NCBI RefSeq assembly: GCF_000011065.1
Contig: NC_004663.1
Coordinates: 3,162,001-3,226,000, forward strand
Source of the DNA: Bacteroides thetaiotaomicron VPI-5482
Lineage (GTDB): Bacteria > Bacteroidota > Bacteroidia > Bacteroidales > Bacteroidaceae
Direction: 5' to 3'
Length of the DNA: 64,000 nucleotides
Shown: positions 52,939 through 62,514 of the stretch, in pieces
How positions within the stretch are numbered: position 1 is the stretch's first letter
How the letters are laid out: the number at the start of each line of letters is the position of its first letter
Translations under genes and position numbers: made by a program
The notes under the pieces: model-generated
What the model was told of the DNA's origin: nothing
Seen by the model: only the letters and a program-made list of their open reading frames with translations
Databases searched by the model: none

Positions 52939-54170
52939 AACAAGGAACAATGAAGATTCTGTTTTTCGTTCTTAAAACGAAATTACTAAAAAATGGTGAA
53001 GCACCTATTCTAATGAGGATCACAATTAACGGTCAATACGAAGAAACACGAATCCAAAGAAGCGTTCCTCTCAAACTGTGGAACGCAGCCAAAGGATGTA
53101 GTAAAGGAAAAGACCGGGCTTCCAATGAACTCAACAGTTATTTATCTGAATTAGCCACGCGAGCATTGGAAAAATATAAGGAACTTATACTGGAGCAGGC
53201 AATATCCACTCCCTCCTTAATACTAAAACGTGTATTCGGCAAGGATACGGAAATGCGTACCCTGCTTGGAACAATACGACAAGAAATCAAGGAGATGGAG
53301 AAAGTTGTGAATATTGACTATGCACCAGTGACCATCAACCGTTACAAAAATGTACTGAAAAAACTCGAAAATTCCATTCCTACATTTTATGACAAAGAGG
53401 ATATTACTTTCCACGAGCTCACTCCGGAATTCATAAAAGCCTTTGACCTGCATTTAAAAACAGAAGTCGGTTTGTGCCGCAATACTATTGTACGATATAT
53501 GAAATGTTTCAAGAAAATCACAAATATGGCACTGGCAAAAGGTTGGATGAAGAAAGATGCGTTTTATGGATACAAAATGGAGCAGGATGAAACCGATCCT
53601 GTATTCCTCACATATGACGAATTACAGACCGTTATGAATAAGGAATTCACTATACCCCGATTAGTACTGGTACGAGATATTTTCATTTTCGCCTGCTTCA
53701 CCGGTCTAGCATTTGCCGATGTATCCACGCTCAAAAAAGAAGATCTGGTGCAGGACAATAATGGAGACTGGTGGATCAGAAAAGGGAGAATCAAACTAAT
53801 GCATCGGCATAAAGCATCTTCCATCTGTAACATACCTCTACTTCCCGTTCCGCTTGCCATACTAAAGAAGTATGAAAATAATCCTGTTTGCATCAAAAAA
53901 GGATGTTGTCTCCCAGTTCCCTGCAACCAAAAAATGAACAGCTATCTCAAAGAAATAGCAGATTTCTGCGGAATTAAGAAAAATATCACCACTCACGCTG
54001 GTCGGCATACATTCGGGACTACCATTACGCTCGCCAATAATGTACCCCTACAAGACGTATCAGTTATGCTTGGACATGCTTCCACACGAATGACCCAACA
54101 TTATGCCCGAGTCATGAATGCCAGTCTAAAAAAATCCATGCTCAATGTCAAGAAACGATTAACACAATAA
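52935..54170 (+). CDS. tyrosine-recombinase integrase of the tRNA-Phe island
   Basis: 411 residues. The N-terminal Arm DNA-binding-type domain (ILMRITINGQYEETRIQRSV) and SAM-like core-binding domain are followed by the catalytic domain: IFACFTGLAFADVSTLKKED, where the usual first Arg is Ala (as in many Bacteroides IntDOT-like enzymes), RKGRIKL with the Lys, THAGRHTFG (HxxR), LGHASTRMTQHYARV (second His and catalytic Tyr near residue 388). It probably inserted the island into the tRNA-Phe 3' end. It ends with a terminator at 54189-54229. Confidence 0.94.
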   Translation: MKQGTMKILFFVLKTKLLKNGEAPILMRITINGQYEETRIQRSVPLKLWNAAKGCSKGKDRASNELNSYLSELATRALEKYKELILEQAISTPSLILKRVFGKDTEMRTLLGTIRQEIKEMEKVVNIDYAPVTINRYKNVLKKLENSIPTFYDKEDITFHELTPEFIKAFDLHLKTEVGLCRNTIVRYMKCFKKITNMALAKGWMKKDAFYGYKMEQDETDPVFLTYDELQTVMNKEFTIPRLVLVRDIFIFACFTGLAFADVSTLKKEDLVQDNNGDWWIRKGRIKLMHRHKASSICNIPLLPVPLAILKKYENNPVCIKKGCCLPVPCNQKMNSYLKEIADFCGIKKNITTHAGRHTFGTTITLANNVPLQDVSVMLGHASTRMTQHYARVMNASLKKSMLNVKKRLTQ

Positions 54171-54188
54171 ATTATCTACGGCATGTTA

Positions 54189-54229
54189 TTATAAGAGTTC
54201 GAAAGGGTATACTTTTCAAACTCTTATAA
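54189..54229 (+). terminator. terminator after the integrase
   Basis: TTATAAGAGTT-GAAA (54189-54204) pairs with TTTC-AACTCTTATAA (54213-54229) with one unpaired base in each arm. It lacks a strong U-run but lies 20 bp past the stop codon. Confidence 0.6.
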
Positions 54230-54517
54230 CTCTGATCCATACGAAACTATCGGAACTAAAAACAGTATATAGTATCCCGTAAGTTGTATTTTCTCAATCT
54301 TCTTCAATTTTGCACCTAAATAGATTCTATGTGTTTCCAATAAGATTTACCTTATTACAACATGATAAAGATAGTTATTCTATATTGGATAATCAAGTAA
54401 AGAATATATTATTAAACTCACCTGAAACCACATTTTCATTCAAGAAATCAACTACTTTGATAAATTCATCAGGAAAAAACGGCAATATATTTCATCTAAC
54501 AAACATAGCAACACACA
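54230..54517. other. AT-rich gap between integrase and protease-NTPase gene
   Basis: About 290 bp with low GC. A frame of 81 codons exists on the + strand (54310-54555, TTG start), but it runs into the 3' end of the large minus-strand gene and resembles no family. I see no promoter or RNA structure here. Confidence 0.5.
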
Positions 54518-57500
54518 TTACTCATCTTCATTCTTATCTTCCGATATTACCTTAAGTAATTCCCCAAAATCCGCATCAGCCATTTCGTGTGATGTCAACC
54601 GCTCTTCATCATTTTTCTTCTTCAATGCAACTCTCTCTATTATTCTCATAGGTTGTATAACAAGAGCCTCATTTTCGGGCTGAAACTGGTATGCCGCTGA
54701 AAGGTCTTTCATAATGAAGTTCATTTCACCAATTCTAAGAACCTTTTCACCCAGCACATAGTAGAACATCACGTAACCATTACGCTTTAAATAATCATTC
54801 AATATATCTCTCCGTACGAAAAGACCATTAATGCAATTACCATGCCCTGTATTTAAAGCCGCCACGCTACCGTCTGTAGCCTTTATCACGCCTCTTATCT
54901 CTGAACAATAAAGCCCCATCTGGTCCATCATTTCTGCACAAGGCATATATACAGTACTCAGAAACTCATTTTCTCTACCTATTCCTTCCCAGTCTTCTTG
55001 CAGTTGTGCTTCATACGACAACTGCATATCGCAAGGACAATCATGCGAACGAGACCACACTTCATGTTCGATTGACGACTTATACACATCAGCCCAGGGA
55101 TAATCATTCCATAGGAATTCTATCATACCACGACGCTCTGGCATCCATCGTCCATAAAAATTCTGATTCTTTGCCCAATCAGCAAACTTCTCAGCATCTT
55201 CTTGTTTCACAAAACCCGCATTGCTAAACAAAAATGTCTCTTTCTCATCTTCTTTGGAGGTATCATAACCCATCAGCATCACATACTCTGGACCATCCTG
55301 AAGCTTAGCCATACATCTGAAGTCTGGTAAGTACTCATTCTTGTTTATCCAGTATTCTTCTTCCTTGCCTTTAATTGGCTGTATTTCTATTCCTATCAAT
55401 CCCGCTTCAGGTTCGTACTTCTGTTCCACATCAAGTGTTGGGTCAAAACGAGATATTTCTGCAGTGTTCCACGGATAGGGGTTAGATATCAAATCTTTCT
55501 CCTCTGCTTCGTCGCTGTAGTAGTATTGTTCTTTCGAAGTACGACAAGCATCCATCATACGGGCATTCACCCTATGCCATGCCAACCATTGGAACTTTTT
55601 TCCTATTCTTTCCTGATTATTATGCGATCTGTCAGGCGAGTACTTCCCATTATCCAGATAACCTAACTTGTCATTCCAATCAAACACCTTCATAATATAA
55701 TAGGCCATTTCTGCCATAATATTATGAAGAAGAATACCTTGGTACTTTCCACCTTCTGTTAATAGGAAATAATCATTGCTGAAATGTCTGTTGTTAGTTC
55801 CAATGATATAACGATTAAAATCCTCTAAACTGAACAGAGAGTTATACATCTTGATTGACCCCTGTTGCAGGCCAAAATAACCTTGCGTTATATGATGGTA
55901 TTCAGGAATGGCACTTTCATCTATAGGTTGTGGCTTGAATGGTGTCCTGATGCATTTCCAATAGTCACATGCTTCATCCAGATAGTATGCTCGCTCTATA
56001 ATTTTCAATGTCCATTGACGAACTATTAAATCTTGTGGCACTGTCTCCTCATGCTCATAATAGAGATGAAATATGCAGCATGCAATAGCAGAGGTCAGTT
56101 CTTTATCCCGGGAAGGTAGCACTACACCGCAGACAGCACAATATAGTCCGCCTAACACATATGGGTCATTGACATTCTCAAACAATCTTATCAGCCATAA
56201 AATTAGCGTCTGATGTATCTGGAGGATCTTTCTGAGCTTCCTGATGATAATCGCTCTGAACTTGGGGTGCGAAGAACTGAGCATCCATGTAATGCATATC
56301 AGATATTCCCTCTCGCCATCACTCACCTCTAATGTATAATCTTGTTCCAGAGGCACCTCTCCTATATATTTATCGCCATACATTTCGTACATCTGGTTGA
56401 CATAGCGTGTCCACATCAGGTCTCTGCGCCCCACTGTTGAGTAGGTTTTCAACTTCTCGTGTATCTGTAAAGCCTCATCCAATGTTACCTCACCAAATTT
56501 TTGTACAAGACGTAAGGGATTGACCTTATCGTTGTCAAGCCGCTGTAAAATTGATATAAGCTGTTGATCGGTTATATCCAACTCCATTAGGAAGTCATAA
56601 TAGAGTTCATACAACGGACCTCCTTTCTGTATCAACCTCTCGTCATAAACTTCCAGTTTTTTATGATACCAACAGTCAAACAGAGCTTTGACTGCCGTCC
56701 TGAATTTCTCGGACGGCACTGTAGTATTCCGCTCCAAATACTTTCTCTCGTCATCTATCCACCGCAATAGTCCCTTCACATCCATCTTCGACTGCAACAG
56801 CTCACCTGCCTTGTAGTAGTCACCTAAGTTTTCATATTCAAACATCACTGCGGGTTCACCTGTATGTGAACGGTCATCTAAAAGCAGATTAGCTGTCAGG
56901 CACGCGTGCAACAGGTCTTTTTCCCACAGCCTGTACGGAGCCATGCGTTGTCCGTATTGGCGAGCTTTGCGCCGCGTTATAGGGTTAAAATGGTTATAAA
57001 AAACGCTATAGTTAGCCAACTTTGACAAATATTTATCTGCAATATTCAGTTCTGGGTCTTCATCCACCAGATCCGTCACCTTTTCATTCTTTTTGGTCAC
57101 ATACCTTTTGTACAGCATCTGCTTGTTGACGTGGCGTCTTTCATTTTCTGTTAGTGAATGGAAGGTCTCACAGAATATCTTTAGGAACAGTGGGTTCTTG
57201 AACGCTTCTATCCGATGGTTTCGGTAATGTTGATCAATACCATACTCTTCAAAGTAATCATCAATAGCTTTAGCCTTATTCACAAATCCCTCTATTATTT
57301 GTATGTGCCACTTCTTACTTTCCAAAAGGTCATTCATCTCTTTGTCGAAAGGTATCCTAACGGAAATAATGAGTCGAATATGGTCATAGTTTTCCAGTTC
57401 CACGCGTAATGCACCAAGATGATTATTCCAGTAGCTACATCCTAAACCTTCATTGATAGCATCTATCACTATCACAGCATAGCGACCACGGTTCTTCAAC

Positions 57501-58741
57501 TCTTGATTGAAATCCGCGAAACTCATCTCCTGACAAACCATGTCTCGAATATAGCTGATAGCAGACTGGTAAGCTTGGAAGTCCGTTCCAAAGAAAAGAT
57601 ATATATTTGTCTTGGTCTGATTCTTTAGGGCATATTCACATAAACAATGTGTCTTGCCGGAGCCCGCTTTCCCTATCAAACAAAGGTTCTTTGTTTCAGT
57701 AAATCTAAGTCGCTCAAAATCTTCTTCTTTCAGTTCATAGACAATTTCATTCAGTTTCCTTACTTTGTCACTGTATCCTCCAGACCTGAAAGGATGCTCA
57801 CTTTCTATATAATCATAGCAGCGTTTCAGAATGCTACAACCATTGGCCATCAACATATCAATATCCAAATCTAGCCATATTTTCAGCTTGTTTTGAATCA
57901 TCTCTTTCATATGGTCAGGAAGTTTACTGATACATTCTGACAACGTCGCTGCCTTCTTAGCACTTTCTTCTAATTGCTGCTTATCCGAAATATTATCAAG
58001 TGTCTTTTCTAAGTCTCTATTCTCTTGATGCAACTTGGGCATATATCTGCCATGAACCGTAGCCACAGCATCTTTGCAAAGCTGATAGCTACGACCAATA
58101 CCCATAGTGGTAATATCGTCTGTAACCCAGTCGATATCATAACGAATGCCTTTATTGTCAAGATGTTCTTTAGCCTTTGATACCGATAGGTAGCTCAGCG
58201 TCTCATTTATCTGAAGAACAATAATGCCTGTCACCCTGCCAGACATGCTGACCACGGGTGAACCAGACAAACCATCGAAATTGTGTAGAGTCAGTTTATC
58301 ATCACGTATCAGGGTGCGGTTGTTCCATACACCCCCTTCTATCTCAAGTCGGTTTCTCACCTCCAAATCCACGAGATTACATCCCATAGCCATTTCTTGT
58401 GGATAGCCATATACACGAAGGGGCAAGTTCTTCACATACACGTCACACAATAAGGTCATATACTCTGTTGCATGATAGTCTGCTTCTGGTACTACGGTCA
58501 GCAATGCTAAATCAATAGCGTTTCCTGGAATTGACAGTTCTTCTCCCATACACAGCAGGGATTGTCCAGCCACATTGATATAAATAGCGGCAGGTGCCGC
58601 CACACTTTGGAAATGGGCTTTCACCACATGGCGAGCTGTTAGCAACTGTGTATCGCTGATAAAAAAGGCCGTTCCCTGCTCCGATTCGCAGTGTACAGGC
58701 ACTACTAGTGTTTCTACTGTTTTACCATTCAAATAACTCAT
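54518..58741 (-). CDS. trypsin-like protease / STAND-type P-loop NTPase fusion
   Basis: 1407 residues. Residues 1-200 are a trypsin-like serine protease: His38 in LLTARHVVKAH, Asp77 in NAIDLALLTV, and Ser159 in DGLSGSPVV (GxSGxP), so the triad is complete; there is no signal peptide, so it is intracellular. A helical linker (200-340) leads to a P-loop NTPase with Walker A GKAGSGKT (357-364) and Walker B YAVIVIDAINEG (421-432), typical of STAND/NACHT-like switches. The rest (about 650-1407) is a long C-terminal region with no recognised repeat, probably the sensor. It overlaps the MBL-fold gene by 20 bp. The set resembles AVAST/Avs1-type systems, where target recognition triggers an effector. 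Confidence 0.85.
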   Translation of the reverse strand: MSYLNGKTVETLVVPVHCESEQGTAFFISDTQLLTARHVVKAHFQSVAAPAAIYINVAGQSLLCMGEELSIPGNAIDLALLTVVPEADYHATEYMTLLCDVYVKNLPLRVYGYPQEMAMGCNLVDLEVRNRLEIEGGVWNNRTLIRDDKLTLHNFDGLSGSPVVSMSGRVTGIIVLQINETLSYLSVSKAKEHLDNKGIRYDIDWVTDDITTMGIGRSYQLCKDAVATVHGRYMPKLHQENRDLEKTLDNISDKQQLEESAKKAATLSECISKLPDHMKEMIQNKLKIWLDLDIDMLMANGCSILKRCYDYIESEHPFRSGGYSDKVRKLNEIVYELKEEDFERLRFTETKNLCLIGKAGSGKTHCLCEYALKNQTKTNIYLFFGTDFQAYQSAISYIRDMVCQEMSFADFNQELKNRGRYAVIVIDAINEGLGCSYWNNHLGALRVELENYDHIRLIISVRIPFDKEMNDLLESKKWHIQIIEGFVNKAKAIDDYFEEYGIDQHYRNHRIEAFKNPLFLKIFCETFHSLTENERRHVNKQMLYKRYVTKKNEKVTDLVDEDPELNIADKYLSKLANYSVFYNHFNPITRRKARQYGQRMAPYRLWEKDLLHACLTANLLLDDRSHTGEPAVMFEYENLGDYYKAGELLQSKMDVKGLLRWIDDERKYLERNTTVPSEKFRTAVKALFDCWYHKKLEVYDERLIQKGGPLYELYYDFLMELDITDQQLISILQRLDNDKVNPLRLVQKFGEVTLDEALQIHEKLKTYSTVGRRDLMWTRYVNQMYEMYGDKYIGEVPLEQDYTLEVSDGEREYLICITWMLSSSHPKFRAIIIRKLRKILQIHQTLILWLIRLFENVNDPYVLGGLYCAVCGVVLPSRDKELTSAIACCIFHLYYEHEETVPQDLIVRQWTLKIIERAYYLDEACDYWKCIRTPFKPQPIDESAIPEYHHITQGYFGLQQGSIKMYNSLFSLEDFNRYIIGTNNRHFSNDYFLLTEGGKYQGILLHNIMAEMAYYIMKVFDWNDKLGYLDNGKYSPDRSHNNQERIGKKFQWLAWHRVNARMMDACRTSKEQYYYSDEAEEKDLISNPYPWNTAEISRFDPTLDVEQKYEPEAGLIGIEIQPIKGKEEEYWINKNEYLPDFRCMAKLQDGPEYVMLMGYDTSKEDEKETFLFSNAGFVKQEDAEKFADWAKNQNFYGRWMPERRGMIEFLWNDYPWADVYKSSIEHEVWSRSHDCPCDMQLSYEAQLQEDWEGIGRENEFLSTVYMPCAEMMDQMGLYCSEIRGVIKATDGSVAALNTGHGNCINGLFVRRDILNDYLKRNGYVMFYYVLGEKVLRIGEMNFIMKDLSAAYQFQPENEALVIQPMRIIERVALKKKNDEERLTSHEMADADFGELLKVISEDKNEDE

Positions 58742-59915
58742 ACTCTTGCTCAGTAATGATAGTTTCTACGCCTAATTCGCGTTTTACCTCCTCGTTTAAC
58801 CCATTCATCTTTTCCGTAATTGTACACTGGCGGCTGAAAACTATCAGTTTTGCTTGATCATCTTTATGTTTTTCTGCTATTCTTCCAAACGTTCCCCATG
58901 CGGGATACTTTTCCCCCTTTCCTCCGGGTATGAAATATATATGTGAATTGATGCGGTCAAGCAAAGTTTTGCTGCTATTTCCATTACTTCCATGGTGTGA
59001 CACTTTAATAGCATCACACTCCATAGGTTTTGCTTGGTCTTTGTATTTGTTGTCAATGGTTTCCTCAATAATATCGGCAAAAGCATCACCAAGCATCGCT
59101 ATCCTATGTTCACCACATTCCAACATAAACGCTATAGACGAACAGTTGGTGTCAGAGTCATCGGCGCCCTCTTCCTTGGCTTGCTTCCTCACAAATGCCA
59201 CATTATAGACAGGTTTATTCTTGGCAGAAATCTGCTTGCCTCCAAACTTATCTTGGTAGGCATCTACTAACCTTATCAGCAGTTCTTGTAATTCCTCAAC
59301 ATTCTCTATACTTTCATTCCAAGCCTGCATGAAATACTTATCAAAAGCTTCCTTGAATTTATTCTCAATAGCTTTTAGTGCTTCTTGCCTGGGGGCAAGA
59401 AAAACTATCTTTCCAAAACCTCCGGGTATATCAAAGTCTTCTGTATTAGACGTGATATATTCCGTTTTCCACACTCCTTTAAATTTCTCATTGCAAAGGA
59501 TAGTTTGAGCAAGTGTTTTTCCTTGTGTTGCAGTGATTTCTCGGTAGTTGATAGCATCAAACTCTACGGGCAATGCCTTTTGTATTTGCTTTAGGATTGC
59601 TTTCTGCTGATCATTAAGTTCTATATATTCTGCACCTTTTGTCCGTTTATAACAGTTATACCATATTTCTCCTACAGTTAGACCTTCGTGCTTTTTTAGC
59701 ATAGTAGCTATCCCTTGTATGTGGTCGCCATCTATGTGGGTGGCTATCAATAGATCTATATGATTGTGTAGTGCGTTTTGCAAGTATTCTTTCAAGGGTT
59801 CAGTGTAACTACCGCAATCTACCATAATCACATATTGCTCCCCTTCATTCTTTACAAGACGAATAATATTACAATCACCAATACCTGCATCAAATGAACG
59901 AAAATAGCATTTCAT
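58722..59915 (-). CDS. metallo-beta-lactamase-fold protein (ComEC-like class)
   Basis: 397 residues. The metal motif is THIDGDHIQG (residues 59-68), an H-x-D-x-D-H form with Asp in place of the second His. Also present are MVDCGSY (about 32-37), AMLGDAF and the C-terminal KVSHHGSNGNSSK with its His pair. There is no signal or membrane segment. The MBL fold includes nucleases and phosphodiesterases; the exact activity is unknown. Its start overlaps the stop of the 55-residue gene (ATGA), and its 3' end overlaps the protease-NTPase gene by 20 bp, so the three are translationally coupled. It is the natural partner of the protease-NTPase. Confidence 0.88.
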   Translation of the reverse strand: MKCYFRSFDAGIGDCNIIRLVKNEGEQYVIMVDCGSYTEPLKEYLQNALHNHIDLLIATHIDGDHIQGIATMLKKHEGLTVGEIWYNCYKRTKGAEYIELNDQQKAILKQIQKALPVEFDAINYREITATQGKTLAQTILCNEKFKGVWKTEYITSNTEDFDIPGGFGKIVFLAPRQEALKAIENKFKEAFDKYFMQAWNESIENVEELQELLIRLVDAYQDKFGGKQISAKNKPVYNVAFVRKQAKEEGADDSDTNCSSIAFMLECGEHRIAMLGDAFADIIEETIDNKYKDQAKPMECDAIKVSHHGSNGNSSKTLLDRINSHIYFIPGGKGEKYPAWGTFGRIAEKHKDDQAKLIVFSRQCTITEKMNGLNEEVKRELGVETIITEQEYELFEW

Positions 59916-60079
59916 AATTCATCTTCTTTACATTTATTCTTTATCTTTTCTCCTATCGCTTTTCCATGTAATCCAACTGAGCCATTAGATCGACAAGTAT
60001 TGGATTTCATCTTTTCAAGTATCAACTTGAAATCGTATACGATACATTCTGATATCAAAGTCTCTAATTCTATTTTCAT
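59912..60079 (-). CDS. 55-residue first gene of the MBL/protease-NTPase operon
   Basis: A short frame from ATG 60079 to TGA 59914-59912. It begins MKIELETLISECIVYDFKLI and ends with a Gly/Lys-rich part (VGLHGKAIGEKIKNKCKEDE). Its TGA overlaps the start of the MBL gene as ATGA, a sign of genuine translation and coupling. I recognise no family. It may be a small adaptor or inhibitor, or the surviving piece of a larger protein. It was found by reading the upstream region by eye, because it is below the usual size limit. Confidence 0.65.
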   Translation of the reverse strand: MKIELETLISECIVYDFKLILEKMKSNTCRSNGSVGLHGKAIGEKIKNKCKEDEL

Positions 60080-60101
60080 ATAGAAATCATATTTTTAAGT
60101 G

Positions 60102-60109
60102 CGAAGATA
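60102..60109 (-). promoter_or_regulatory. possible -7 box of the conflict-system operon
   Basis: On the minus strand TATCTTCG lies 23 bp before the start codon at 60079, one base off the TAnnTTTG consensus. No clear -33 box is seen. Confidence 0.4.
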
Positions 60110-60365
60110 AAAAGAAACTAATAATGTGTAGATTTATCATCGTTATCCATAAAATAGCTACAAATTAGTTATAGCACAGACATTTAGATTCTCTATACTT
60201 CAAATAACTCCTACTCTTATTTATTTCCAAAAATAATGCATAAAAGCGACATATCAATGGATTTTATCATACAAAATCTAAAATCCATTTCATTCTACTT
60301 TTTATAAAAACGTCATCTCATAAATTTAATGACCATTCAACGATAGAAACATAACTGAAAGAAAA
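60110..60365. other. AT-rich spacer upstream of the operon
   Basis: About 250 bp with very low GC and no frame of note. It separates the divergent operon from an integrase fragment. The stretch 60513-60804 beyond the fragment is likewise empty. Confidence 0.5.
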
Positions 60366-60512
60366 CTCGAAAATCATTCTATAAATCCCCAAAGAACCTC
60401 TGTCTGCCTATCACCAACATATAAACAGTTATTTGAAAGAAATAGCCGATTTATACGAAATAAAAAAGCAGCTGAAGATACATATTGCCAAACACAACAT
60501 TTTTTATATCTC
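60366..60512 (+). pseudogene. decayed tyrosine-integrase fragment (C-terminal part)
   Basis: Reading + frame from 60424: NSYLKEIADLYEIKKQLKIH then IAKHNIFYIS. The intact integrase at 52935 has NSYLKEIADFCGIKKNITTH followed by AGRHTFGT in the same place. The stretch just before (ENHSINPQR...CLP) also follows the intact copy (ENNPVCIKKGCCLP) but with indels. The catalytic HxxR has become HIAKH-like. It is a relic of a second integrase. Confidence 0.75.
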
Positions 60513-60804
60513 ATTGAAAATAAAACAGTTATTTTTCACTTTATAGACAATAAGTAGAAATTTAGAAATGATCAAATTACAATATTCAGTTTTACCTTGT
60601 ATTGACTCAAAGAACGATTTCCGTAATGTAAATATATGTTCTACAAGCGAGATATGCAAGACTTTCTTGATTTAATCAATTATAAATCAATAATAAAAAT
60701 GGTATCTAATTTCACAATGTCATCAAAACATATTTTTTATATCATATTGTATTTTTAGTTTCTCCGCAAAATTTGACAGGCTTTATATTCACTGACCTCA
60801 CCAG

Positions 60805-61857
60805 CTATTGGAACATGGTTACTTTCAGATCATATTTACGGCTTTCTGCATCAAGATTCACATCATATTCCTTCAATCCCTTTTTTACAGCTATTCTGTG
60901 TAGTTTTTCCTTGTCTTTTTTTGCTATATCCGGCCCATAATATATTGCTTTCAAACATCCTGTGTCTGGAATTGAGGCATAGTCCTCTTCATTTTCAAAA
61001 TTATAGTAAAGCATTCTCCATTCGTGTTCATGTTCGTATTCTTTTTGATCTTTATATAGATAGGCCTTGTACCAATACAACTGATTAACAGAGATTATAG
61101 AATTCAAGTAATTAAGCCAGTTCTTGTCTCCGATCTGTTTGAAATATTCATATGTATGGATATTTCCTTCATCCAACGTGACATCAGGTCGCAGATCAGT
61201 GTATATAACAGGAAAGAGATTTACATTCATTCCCAATTTATTATATTTAAAAACACAGTTTCTAAGATCATATTCCAGTGCAAAGCCTTTATATCCGTCA
61301 GCATACCTGTCCCACATATACTTTGACTGCACATTTTCTGTAAAACAAGCTATTTTAGCACTATTCTGAGGATTGCGAAAACGGGCCTCCCGGCTTTTTA
61401 TGGCAGACTCAATATTGTCAACAAATCCAACATACTCCTCTTCAAGGATCTTGTCTATGATCTGCTCGTCTGTATATCCGCATTCTCTGTAGTAACATAT
61501 CCGGGTTGCTTTCTCTGTTCTTATATTAGGGGATTTATGTGTTATATGGAAAAGACATATACGTAATGCATCCTTTAATGCCCTTTTTAAATCTTCTCGA
61601 ATCTTGTCCTGATTTATATACAAATATGAATCATATTTATCTGGAAACATCCCTGCATGGCATAATGAAATAGTCCCCTCCCTAAACGATTTAATAGAAT
61701 AGCCGGACTTATCCATTCTACGATATCGAAAAAGCTTTTCCGGTATATTGGGAAGAAGCAATTTATAAATATCATGCCATGCGGATGCCTCATTTACCTG
61801 ACATGTAATATAAGAACTTTCCAGAATATCTTGAAATTTTTTTCTAAAATCCATCAT
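60805..61857 (-). CDS. DUF2971-family protein
   Basis: 350 residues. Typical DUF2971 features are PEKLFRYRRMDKSGYSIKSF near residue 35, a middle segment MWDRYADGYKGFALEYDL (the family has MWxHYAxxHKGFCIEY), and AYLYKDQKEYEHEHEWRMLY toward the C terminus. There is no membrane segment. The function is not known, but the family is often found in defence islands and next to mobile elements, as here. It is a single gene in AT-rich DNA, with integrase relics on both sides, and base use is more AT-rich than the core genes. Confidence 0.8.
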   Translation of the reverse strand: MMDFRKKFQDILESSYITCQVNEASAWHDIYKLLLPNIPEKLFRYRRMDKSGYSIKSFREGTISLCHAGMFPDKYDSYLYINQDKIREDLKRALKDALRICLFHITHKSPNIRTEKATRICYYRECGYTDEQIIDKILEEEYVGFVDNIESAIKSREARFRNPQNSAKIACFTENVQSKYMWDRYADGYKGFALEYDLRNCVFKYNKLGMNVNLFPVIYTDLRPDVTLDEGNIHTYEYFKQIGDKNWLNYLNSIISVNQLYWYKAYLYKDQKEYEHEHEWRMLYYNFENEEDYASIPDTGCLKAIYYGPDIAKKDKEKLHRIAVKKGLKEYDVNLDAESRKYDLKVTMFQ

Positions 61858-62514
61858 AATATATAACTATAGGTTTATTATATTAATAAATAATTCTCAA
61901 TCTTTTCATCTGACTAGATAGTAATATTTTTAACAGAAGTATATTGCTGCCATCGTCCTGCAGAATATTCTCAAATAAAATAGAAACCAATAGTATAATT
62001 CTCGAGAAACGTCGGCAAACTGATTTAGTGGAGAAACTCGGCAATAAACCAACCACTATCATTTTGTATGGTCCGTTCTATTCACTAGTCTGATTTTTAC
62101 CTAACGATCGCGAATTATATTGGGCTCACTTCCTTCTTGCCTTCTTTGACCTTCTATTGACATTTACCTTAATTATAAGATGCTCTGTTACTTACATTGC
62201 CGATAACGAAAGCTTGTTTATTTTTTATTGTCATATAGTAAAATAGATTATTTACATTGTCACTACAAACATAGTGTTTTACTGGAATACCCCCAAACCC
62301 AAACTAAAATATTTTTCATTTTCTTCGGAGATAATCTTTCTTTTGCCAACATTATGCTGTTTCTTTTACTACTCTGACTATACATAATGGATAGTAAGCA
62401 TGTAAACAAAAATCTTTGATATTCTGCTGGGGTGTATTTTTTTTCTGAAGCGGACATTTCTGATAGCGTTTCCATTTCTTTTCTAACAGTCAATTCCTAT
62501 CTGAAAATATCTTC
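61858..62514. other. AT-rich region with degraded sequence
   Basis: About 650 bp with no intact gene. It includes a 33-codon stretch at 61995-62093 that resembles part of an HTH protein, and a 76-codon minus frame at 62263-62493 (TTG start) whose first residues look like the tail of the integrase relic at 62515-62616. Everything here looks like decay. Confidence 0.5.
61995..62093 (+). pseudogene. possible Cro/CI-type HTH fragment
   Basis: The frame reads IILEKRRQTDLVEKLGNKPT then TIILYGPFYSLV and stops. The E-K-R-x-Q-T-D-L-V-E-K-L-G-x-x-P-T-T-I pattern fits helix 2 and 3 of Cro/CI-type proteins. There is no start codon nearby and no further match. Weak support. Confidence 0.3.

Noticed and set aside
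54310..54555. 81-codon frame between the integrase and the protease-NTPase gene
   Set aside because: It has a TTG start, overlaps the 3' end of the large gene, and is in very AT-rich DNA with no recognisable motif.
62263..62493. 76-codon minus-strand frame
   Set aside because: It has a TTG start, and its beginning looks like the tail of the decayed integrase at 62515-62616, so it is treated as decay.
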